Assembly: GCF_003233655.1 (NCBI RefSeq)
Contig: NZ_CP029829.1
Location: forward strand, 401,001 to 465,000
From: Azospirillum ramasamyi
Lineage (GTDB): Bacteria; Pseudomonadota; Alphaproteobacteria; Azospirillales; Azospirillaceae
Direction of reading: 5' to 3'
Length of the DNA stretch: 64,000 bases
This document shows, piece by piece, positions 58,486 to 64,000 of the stretch (position 1 is its first letter; each line of letters opens with the position of its first letter). The position numbers and the translations under genes were made by a program. The notes below the pieces were generated by a model, which did not search any database, was not told where the DNA came from, and saw only the letters and a list, made by a program, of their open reading frames with translations.

Positions 58486-58892
58486 GCCAGGGCACCGACG
58501 ACGGCCGCCGCCAGAGCCGGATCGACCGGCCCTTCCAGACGCAGGCGTGCCCCGCCGGGCAGGATGACCTCGAGGATCGCCGGGCTCGTGGTCGGACCCG
58601 CTGGAGGCGGCAATGGTTCAGGGGGCTCCAAGACCGGCGGTTCTGTTACGGTCGGCTCCGGCGTGATGGTCACTGCGACGAAGCTGGACGGTTCGGCCAC
58701 CGCGCTCCCGCTCGCCTGCATCAGCCCTCGCCAGCGGTATAGCAGACTTTCGTGCACGCCCAGCCGGCGGGCCGCTTCCGTCACCACCACGCCGGGGCGG
58801 AACGCCTCCTCGACCATTCGGACCTTCTCCGCCGGCGTGTAATTCCGCCGCCGCTCCGTTCCCGTCAGAACCTCGACCCGCTGGTAAGCCAT
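58482..58892 (-). CDS. tnpA: IS66 accessory protein TnpA
   Basis: The product (136 aa) is the first IS66 gene. It holds a helix-turn-helix (RRNYTPAEKVRMVEEAFRPG, ARRLGVHESLLYRWR, about 12-55) and a Pro/Glu-rich middle followed by a short conserved end (LPGGARLRLEGPVD). The start at 58892 (MAYQRVEVL) was preferred over an in-frame extension at 58937. It overlaps tnpB by 4 bases. Confidence 0.88.
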   Translation of the reverse strand: MAYQRVEVLTGTERRRNYTPAEKVRMVEEAFRPGVVVTEAARRLGVHESLLYRWRGLMQASGSAVAEPSSFVAVTITPEPTVTEPPVLEPPEPLPPPAGPTTSPAILEVILPGGARLRLEGPVDPALAAAVVGALA

Positions 58893-59028
58893 GACGTTTG
58901 CAACTCGTTTGCGTCCGCGCAATGACGCGCCACGCAAATCTCAGACGTCGCCCCCTGCTTTGCCAAGGCGGCGCTCACCGGAGGCGTACCCCGGAACCGC
59001 GGGGATGGGGTGGGCCGCGAACGCAAAA

Positions 59029-59061
59029 CGGCCCGGCACCCCTGTCCGGGGTGCCGGGCCG
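59029..59061 (-). terminator. rho-independent terminator after phasin gene 1
   Basis: A perfect 14-bp stem (CGGCCCGGCACCCC with its complement) and 5-base loop, followed on the leftward strand by TTTTGC. It lies 64 bases past the stop of the 59125 phasin gene. Confidence 0.85.
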
Positions 59062-59124
59062 CTGCGATGCGGGCGATCAGGTGGGCATGGGCTGCCCGCG
59101 GGGGCTGCCCACCGATCAAGCCGG

Positions 59125-59604
59125 TCAGGCGGCGACCTGCTTCTTCGACAGGACCTCGACCGTGGCGTTGACGCGGGCGCTCAGCGGAGCCAGCGCCTCG
59201 TTGGCGATCTTGACGGTCAGCTCCTGCATCTTGGTGCTTTCCGACACCAGCGCGTCGATGCTCGCCTTGGCGTAGGCGTTCTGCAGTTCGACCAGTTCCT
59301 GGATCGTCTTCACCGCCAGCAGGGCCTTGGCGTTCGACACGCTCTTCTCCAGCGAGGACTGGGTGAAGGCGGTGACCTGCTTGCCGGCCTCTTCCGCGCC
59401 CTTGGCGACGACGGTGCCGGACTTCACGAAGGCATCGACGTTCTGCTTGGTCAGCACGGTCAGATCGTCATAGCCCTTCAGCACCTGGGCCGAGGCCTTT
59501 TCGATCTGCTCCTGCTGGGCCTTCACGAGGCCTTCCAGGTTCTGCTTGGCGGTGGCGATGGCGTCTTCGACGGACTTGGTGACGGCGGCGATCTGGTCGG
59601 ACAT
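59125..59604 (-). CDS. phasin family protein 1
   Basis: The product (159 aa) is a helical phasin that coats polyhydroxyalkanoate granules. The phasin_2-type segment has KSVSNAKALLAVKTIQELVELQNAYAK (about 87-113) and KIANEALAPLSARVNATVEV near the end. About 40% of residues are Ala, Lys, Glu or Val and the whole chain can form amphipathic helices. A second phasin (59920-60432) shares these motifs. Its promoter and a TGC-N3-GCA element lie at 59721-59768. Confidence 0.92.
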   Translation of the reverse strand: MSDQIAAVTKSVEDAIATAKQNLEGLVKAQQEQIEKASAQVLKGYDDLTVLTKQNVDAFVKSGTVVAKGAEEAGKQVTAFTQSSLEKSVSNAKALLAVKTIQELVELQNAYAKASIDALVSESTKMQELTVKIANEALAPLSARVNATVEVLSKKQVAA

Positions 59605-59720
59605 GGCTATGCTCCTCGCGCTTTCTCAGGGGTCAACCGCGCGGCCCCGACGATGCGGCGACCGGGTGCGGAGTGGGTTGAAACCCTCGGACCCCGTCAG
59701 GGCGGGCGCCCGAGATATGC

Positions 59721-59768
59721 TGCACTGCAACATGAGCGGAATGTAAGGGAGCCCGGGGGTGGTGTCAA
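59721..59768 (-). promoter_or_regulatory. phasin 1 promoter with TGC-N3-GCA operator
   Basis: Read leftward: -35 TTGACA (59768-59763), 17-base spacer, -10 TACATT (59745-59740), then 10 bases and TGCAGTGCA (59729-59721). The palindrome fits TGC-N3-GCA sites reported for the PHA regulators PhbF/PhaR. Its place just after -10 would allow repression. Confidence 0.7.
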
Positions 59769-59824
59769 TGGTTATTGTGCACCGCACAAAAATCCTGGCG
59801 TGCAAACCGGGCCCCTTCATACGC

Positions 59825-59863
59825 AAAAGGCCCGGCAACCGCGTGGAGGTTGCCGGGCCTTTT
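59825..59863. terminator. bidirectional terminator between the phasin genes
   Basis: AAAAGGCCCGGCAACC and its complement form a 16-bp stem with a 7-base loop, ending in TTTT in both directions. It terminates the leftward phasin 2 transcript, keeping the two genes as separate units. Confidence 0.88.
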
Positions 59864-59919
59864 GCGAAGCCGGGGTCCATGCCGAACCCCGGCCGTCATG
59901 TGCCGTCGGATCGGGCCGA

Positions 59920-60432
59920 TCAGGCGGCGATCGGCTTGGAGAGGGTTTCCACCGTCGCGGTGACGCGGGCGTTCAGCGGGGCCAGCGCCTCGTTGGTGAC
60001 CTTGGTGGTCAGCTCCTGCAGCCGGCTGGTCTCGGCCAGCATCGCGTCGAAGCTCGACTTCAGGAAATCGTTCTGCAGCTCGACGACTTCCTGCAGGGTC
60101 TTGGCGGCCAGCAGGGCCTTGCCGGTGGTGATCGACTTGTCCAGCGCCGACTGGCCGTAGGCGACGACCTCCCGGCCCAGATCCTCGGCGCCCTTGGCGG
60201 CGATGGTGCTGCTGGCGATCAGCGCCTCGACATTGGCCTTGCCGGTGGCCTGCAGGTCCTCGTAGCTCTTCAGCAGCTGGGCGGCGGTCTTCTCGAACTG
60301 CTCCTTGGCGACGGTCGCGGTCTGTTCGAACTGCTTGACCGTCTGCTCCTGGCCGGCCTTCACCAGACCCTCATACTGCTCCTTGGCCTGGGCGGCGACG
60401 GTTTCGAGCGACTTCGGCGTGAACTGGTTCAT
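59920..60432 (-). CDS. phasin family protein 2
   Basis: The product (170 aa) resembles phasin 1 through KSITTGKALLAAKTLQEVVELQNDFLK (about 95-121) and KVTNEALAPLNARVTATVET. The N-terminal half is Gln/Glu/Lys-rich and helical (EQYEGLVKAGQEQTVKQFEQ). Two closely related phasins in tandem suggest a duplication; each has its own promoter and terminator. PHA synthase genes are not in the window. Confidence 0.92.
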   Translation of the reverse strand: MNQFTPKSLETVAAQAKEQYEGLVKAGQEQTVKQFEQTATVAKEQFEKTAAQLLKSYEDLQATGKANVEALIASSTIAAKGAEDLGREVVAYGQSALDKSITTGKALLAAKTLQEVVELQNDFLKSSFDAMLAETSRLQELTTKVTNEALAPLNARVTATVETLSKPIAA

Positions 60433-60591
60433 GACGCGCGTTCCTTCCTGGCTGATGCCGACGTTTGGGCGAAGGGCCCTGCCGCCGCGGTGCGGGGGCG
60501 CGAAGCTTGCCGGCAGCGGTTTGCGTTGCGTTTATACGTTGTGCATCCGGCCCGGCCGGTCCCCGGAACCGCGATACGGCCCCGGAAATGC

Positions 60592-60639
60592 TGCACTGCA
60601 ATATGAGGATTTTATGGGCTACGCAGGGGGCGCTGTCAA
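60592..60639 (-). promoter_or_regulatory. phasin 2 promoter with TGC-N3-GCA operator
   Basis: Read leftward: -35 TTGACA (60639-60634), 17-base spacer, -10 CATAAA (60616-60611), then 10 bases and TGCAGTGCA (60600-60592). The geometry equals that of phasin 1 to the base, while the spacers differ in sequence. The rest of the 60433-60942 gap (about 510 bases) holds no gene I can support. Confidence 0.7.
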
Positions 60640-60942
60640 CAGTCCGTTCGGTAGGTACCCATATGGGCTGTTGCGCCGCATCATGCTCCGACCGCGCGAA
60701 ATTCCGATGAGCGCGGTATCGCGGACGTTGCCGGCGGGTTTCGTTGTCGCCGAACCGGCGGCAACCCCTCGATGAAGCAACTCCTTAACGAAGGATTTAC
60801 CGGCGATGGGACAAGTGTAGCGTGGCCGTGGGCGTGAATCGCCTCGGCCATTGGTCAGGTGCGGCGCTTGGACGCGGCGCTCCCGGCCCCCGCACTCCAG
60901 GCCGTCCGCACTCCAGGCCGCATCTTCGGGACGTTTTCGATC

Positions 60943-61704
60943 ATGACCTATTGCCTTGGCATCAAGACACGCGACGGCCTGATCGGTCTGTCGGACGGTC
61001 GCATCACCAGCGGGTCGCAGCTTTCGTCGGCCCGCAAGGTGACGATGATCGGCAGCGGCGGCGACCGCTTCTTCATCATGAATTCCGGCCTGCGCAGCGT
61101 GCGGGACAAGACGCTGGCCTATCTCCGCCGCGACATGCAGAAGCGCCGGGGTGAATCCTATTCGACCATGCTGGACGCCGTGTCGGCCTTCACCGCCTGC
61201 CTGCGGCAAGTCGCCGCGGAGGATAAGGAGTCGCTGGAGGCGTCGAAGCTCCACTTCAACCTGCACGCCATCATCGGCGGCCAGCTGGCCGAGGACCGGG
61301 AACCCTACATGTTCCTGGTCTATCCGGAAGGCAACTGGATCGAGGTGGACGAGCGCACGCCCTACCTGTCGATCGGCGCCACCGCCTACGGCAAGCCGAT
61401 CCTGGACCGGGCGCTGACCTACGGCACCGACATGCAGACGGCGCTGAAGCTGGCCTACCTGTCCTTCGACAGCACCCGCTTTTCCAGCAATGACGTCGGC
61501 TTTCCCATCGACATGGTGTCCTACCACGCGGAATCGCGGAGCTGGCGCCAGTCGAACTTCGACTACGACGACCTCAGCGAACAGCGCCAGTGGTGGAACC
61601 GCAACCTGACGGAACTGGCGCGCCGCATGCCGGACGGCCCGTGGGTCGAGACGCTGGTGCCGGAAGGGATGCGTCCGCTCCGGCCCGCCGAAGAGGCCGT
61701 CTGA
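60943..61704 (+). CDS. proteasome-like peptidase (Anbu/BPH type)
   Basis: The product (253 aa) starts MTYCLGIKTRDGLIGLSDGR. Removal of Met would expose Thr as the N-terminal nucleophile; Asp18, Arg20 and Lys32 fit the conserved Asp17/Lys33 places of beta-type proteasome subunits. AIIGGQ, YPEGNWIEVDE and SIGATAYGKPILDRAL continue the Anbu-like body. Such proteins form ring- or helix-shaped Ntn-hydrolases with unknown substrates. The usual Anbu neighbours (transglutaminase, alpha-E, ATP-grasp) are absent here. ATG 60943 is required by the Thr placement. Confidence 0.8.
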   Translation: MTYCLGIKTRDGLIGLSDGRITSGSQLSSARKVTMIGSGGDRFFIMNSGLRSVRDKTLAYLRRDMQKRRGESYSTMLDAVSAFTACLRQVAAEDKESLEASKLHFNLHAIIGGQLAEDREPYMFLVYPEGNWIEVDERTPYLSIGATAYGKPILDRALTYGTDMQTALKLAYLSFDSTRFSSNDVGFPIDMVSYHAESRSWRQSNFDYDDLSEQRQWWNRNLTELARRMPDGPWVETLVPEGMRPLRPAEEAV

Positions 61705-61711
61705 CCTCCGC

Positions 61712-62554
61712 TCAGTTCTCCGGGAGGGTGCTCAGCAGAAGCGCCCCGAAGGGGCCGGTCCGACCCGCCAGGCCATGGGGTCCGGCCTGGAGCTCGAAGA
61801 CCACGCCGCCATCCGCCGATTGGCCGGAAGAGGGCAGGTCGCGCGGCGCCTCCTCCGGCTCCGGCGGGGCGGCGAAGGCGGCGCCCGTCGGGTCGATTCC
61901 GCGCAGCAGGTCTGGGAAACCGGCATCGATGAAGCGGTTGGACGGGTAGGGGAAGGCGGTGAAGAACCACTGCCCGGACCGGCACCCGCTGATCAGCCAA
62001 TAGAAGCCGTTCGACCGCAACCGCAGCCCGTGCGGCGGCGGGTCGAAGGCCCCGTCCTCGCGCAGGCGGCCGATGAAGCTGTCATACTGCGCGGCGCTCA
62101 GCTGCAGCGTCGCCTTGCGGCCGCGGGCGGCGGAGAATGGATCGGCCGGGGTGATGCGGGCGAGGTCCGTCGCCTCGATCACATGCGCCTCGACCGCCGC
62201 ACCGCCGCGCTCGGGGTCGCCGACGACGTCGTATGTCCGCACATGACGGTTGTAATCGGCGTTGAAGATCAGGCGAAAGCGGTCGGTCCCGTCCTTGCCG
62301 CAGCTCGTCCTCAGGTCGTCGCCGTTGAGATAGCTGAACCAGGTCAGCTTGCGCGCCGCCGGATTGTCGGTCGGCCCGGCGGAGGTGCAGCCGGCGAGCG
62401 CCAGCAGGGATGCCGCCAAGGAAGCCGCCAGTCGGGCCGAGGGTACGCGGCGGATGAGGGCGCGGCGAAGGCGGCCGGGTGGAGGGGCGTCGGCCGGAAC
62501 GGTTTTTCCCGGTGCGCTTGTGCCCGGGAAGCTTCTTTGATGACCACGGCTCAT
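61712..62554 (-). CDS. uncharacterised lipoprotein
   Basis: The product (280 aa from 62554) has a basic N-region of about 40 residues, a hydrophobic stretch and the lipobox LAGC (Cys56). The remaining 225 residues show GFYWLISGCRSGQWFFTAFPYP and end in a Pro/Glu linker and LQAGPHGLAG. No known family. The N-region is long for a lipoprotein, but no nearer start codon was found; GAGG lies before the chosen ATG. It converges on the proteasome-like gene with 7 bases between the stops. Confidence 0.68.
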   Translation of the reverse strand: MSRGHQRSFPGTSAPGKTVPADAPPPGRLRRALIRRVPSARLAASLAASLLALAGCTSAGPTDNPAARKLTWFSYLNGDDLRTSCGKDGTDRFRLIFNADYNRHVRTYDVVGDPERGGAAVEAHVIEATDLARITPADPFSAARGRKATLQLSAAQYDSFIGRLREDGAFDPPPHGLRLRSNGFYWLISGCRSGQWFFTAFPYPSNRFIDAGFPDLLRGIDPTGAAFAAPPEPEEAPRDLPSSGQSADGGVVFELQAGPHGLAGRTGPFGALLLSTLPEN

Positions 62555-62862
62555 TGTCGCTTGCCTCGCGTCAGCGGCCCCTGGTAGGTGGAAAGCGCAG
62601 GTCGCGGCGGCAAGCCCGATCACCGGGTTCCGGCCGATCGGAGGGCGCCGGTAATCCGTCTGCCCCCATGCCGTAACCCCTCCGCTTGCGTGCCGTCCTC
62701 CGCAGTCCTTCCCGTCATCCTCAGTCAGCCAGGACCCGCCATTTTGGTCACAAGCACCGGCGAAAGCCAAAGCAAGAAATTAACGAATTCCTGCTAGACA
62801 CTGATTTCTCACGAATTTACCATTGAACCAAGCACCAGAATCTAGCGGTTGGCGGGGCCATC
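62555..62862. other. intergenic region before the D,D-carboxypeptidase gene
   Basis: About 308 bases between divergent genes. The last 100 bases are richer in A/T than the surroundings and likely hold the promoter for 62863, but no single -35/-10 pair stands out. No gene or RNA is supported. Confidence 0.4.
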
Positions 62863-64000
62863 ATGAGTGTAACGCGCAACACCGTTCGTAACGGATTGTT
62901 TCCGTTCGCCTTTCGCGCAACGGAGACGGCCGGCGGGCGGAGTTCGGCGGGTGTGGGGCGCCATCTGCTCGCGGCGGCCGCGCTGCTTGGCATGGCGGCG
63001 GTAGGCTCCGGCCTCTCGGCGGCCGAAGCGCTGGCGGCCAAGGCGGCGGCCATCGTGGTCGATGCCCGTACCGGGCAGGTGCTGATCGACCAGGACGCCG
63101 ACGCCATCGTCCATCCGGCGTCGCTGACCAAGATGATGACGCTGTATCTCGCCTTCGACGCGCTGGAGGACGGCCGCCTGTCCCTCGGCCAGCAGTTGCC
63201 GGTTTCCGCCTTCGCGCAGAGCATGTCGCCGACCAAGCTCGGCCTGCGCGCCGGCCAGACGCTGAAGGTCGAAACCGCGATCCTCGGCCTCGTCACCAAA
63301 TCGGCCAACGACGCCGCGGTCGTCCTGGCGGAGGCGCTCGGCGGCACCGAGGCCCGCTTTGCCGAGATGATGACGCGCAAGGCGCGCGAACTGGGCATGC
63401 GCCGCACCGTCTACCGCAACGCGTCGGGCCTGCCGAACATGGAACAGGTGACGACCGCCCGCGACTATGCCGTGCTGTCCCGCGCCCTGATGCGCGACCA
63501 CGCCAAATACTACCCCTATTTCAGCCGCCGCAATTTCGTCTATGGCGGTCGCACGATGGCCAACCACAACAATCTCATGTCCCGCTACGAGGGCATGGAC
63601 GGCATCAAGACCGGCTACACCATCGCATCGGGCTTCAACCTCGCCGCGTCGGCGGTGCGGGACGGGCGCCGGCTGGTCGGCGTGGTGATGGGCGGCAAGT
63701 CCGCGGGATCGCGCGACAACAAGATGGCGGCGCTGCTCGACCAGGCCTTCAGCCGCGCCAGCCAGGGCCGCGACGAAGGGCCGGTGATGGCCAGCCTCGA
63801 CACGCGCTCCGACGCCGTCGCCGGCGAGGTGGGCGACGTGAAGGCCAAGCCGGTGCGCGCCGCCGTGCAGATGGCAGCGATTCCCGCCGCCCCGGCGCGT
63901 GAGAGCAAGCCCGCCCGCGAAACCGGTTCGCATTGGGGGGTCCAGGTCGGCGCCTTCTCCAGCCGTGCGGCCGGCAACAAGGCGGTCACCCAGGCGGTCA
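62863..64000 (+). CDS. D-alanyl-D-alanine carboxypeptidase with SPOR domain (partial)
   Basis: The first 379 codons are present and the gene runs off the window. After a signal segment (about 28-55, GRHLLAAAALLGMAAVGSGL) comes a serine D,D-peptidase of the DacA/DacF class: SLTK (nucleophile Ser87, Lys90), SAN (147-149), KTG (249-251). From about residue 350 (SHWGVQVGAFSSRAAGNKAV) a SPOR peptidoglycan-binding domain begins. It trims the terminal D-Ala of stem peptides in the periplasm, probably at the septum. The ATG at 62863 (MSVTRNTVRN) was chosen on frame and leader. Confidence 0.9.
   Translation, partial: MSVTRNTVRNGLFPFAFRATETAGGRSSAGVGRHLLAAAALLGMAAVGSGLSAAEALAAKAAAIVVDARTGQVLIDQDADAIVHPASLTKMMTLYLAFDALEDGRLSLGQQLPVSAFAQSMSPTKLGLRAGQTLKVETAILGLVTKSANDAAVVLAEALGGTEARFAEMMTRKARELGMRRTVYRNASGLPNMEQVTTARDYAVLSRALMRDHAKYYPYFSRRNFVYGGRTMANHNNLMSRYEGMDGIKTGYTIASGFNLAASAVRDGRRLVGVVMGGKSAGSRDNKMAALLDQAFSRASQGRDEGPVMASLDTRSDAVAGEVGDVKAKPVRAAVQMAAIPAAPARESKPARETGSHWGVQVGAFSSRAAGNKAVTQAV

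Larger units (their letters stand above)
56412..58916 (-). mobile_element. IS66-family insertion sequence
   Basis: Contains three genes in the classical IS66 order (tnpA-tnpB-tnpC, leftward), all intact. The proposed ends are approximate: GTACGCATCCGGTGAG at 56412 and the complement of 58901-58916 (GGACGCAAACGAGTTG) match only partly, and no 8-bp target duplication was confirmed. It lies between clpS and a phasin gene. Confidence 0.8.

Noticed and set aside
56404-58924. Exact ends and 8-bp target duplication of the IS66 element
   Set aside because: CCCGGACC and GCGCAATG flanking the proposed ends do not match, so the boundaries stay approximate.

Overview
The window is high-GC DNA with strong G/C bias at third codon positions. 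It carries lipid A/Kdo genes, a nitrogen-fixation block, phasins and many hybrid histidine kinases. This points to a free-living, nitrogen-fixing, polyhydroxyalkanoate-storing alphaproteobacterium, most likely Azospirillum or a close Rhodospirillales relative. The genus is an inference from gene content and protein character; no database was searched. No rRNA, tRNA or CRISPR array was seen.

Layout. 1-4151: waaA-lpxK-lpxL (Kdo transfer and lipid A completion) and a LysE-type exporter. 4197-8350: a stand-alone BglII/BstYI-like restriction endonuclease, divergent from a large REC-DUF3369 hybrid kinase. 8369-19437: the nitrogen-fixation block. fixABCX (electron bifurcation to nitrogenase) runs rightward from a textbook sigma-54 promoter with two NifA-type sites. 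An iscA-like-nifU-nifS-nifV-cysE-nifW operon runs leftward from a second sigma-54 promoter. The two upstream regions share an identical 16-base NifA-type site. Two uncharacterised small genes and a single-domain response regulator lie in the same block. 19582-24731: an Old Yellow Enzyme gene divergent from a TetR gene with two palindromic operators, then rarD, monothiol glutaredoxin, bolA and purB.

25156-38914: a Cache-PAS-GGDEF-EAL protein, a YgjP-type metallopeptidase, a PAS hybrid kinase, a complete ugpBAEC glycerol-3-phosphate transporter, an SdhAF4-like protein, htpX, a DHH phosphoesterase and an unknown gene. 38915-40568: a low-GC islet with an uncharacterised gene and an IS630-family element bounded by TA dinucleotides. 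40569-43169: cobD/cbiB, an ankyrin protein, a tiny membrane protein and a small unknown.

43303-52523: a signalling cluster. Leftward, a DUF1329 gene follows two histidine kinases, with ATGA overlaps throughout. Rightward, the genes encode a STAS protein, an HATPase anti-sigma-like protein and a receiver-PP2C phosphatase, the parts of a partner-switching module. 52558-56206: NAD kinase, clpA and clpS. 56412-58916: an apparently complete IS66 element. 59125-64000: two phasin genes with matching promoter/operator layouts, a proteasome-like (Anbu/BPH) peptidase, a lipoprotein, and a D,D-carboxypeptidase with a SPOR domain that runs off the end.

Three copies of one hairpin-rich repeat (13321, 28424, 43183) each lie between convergent genes and probably act as two-way terminators.
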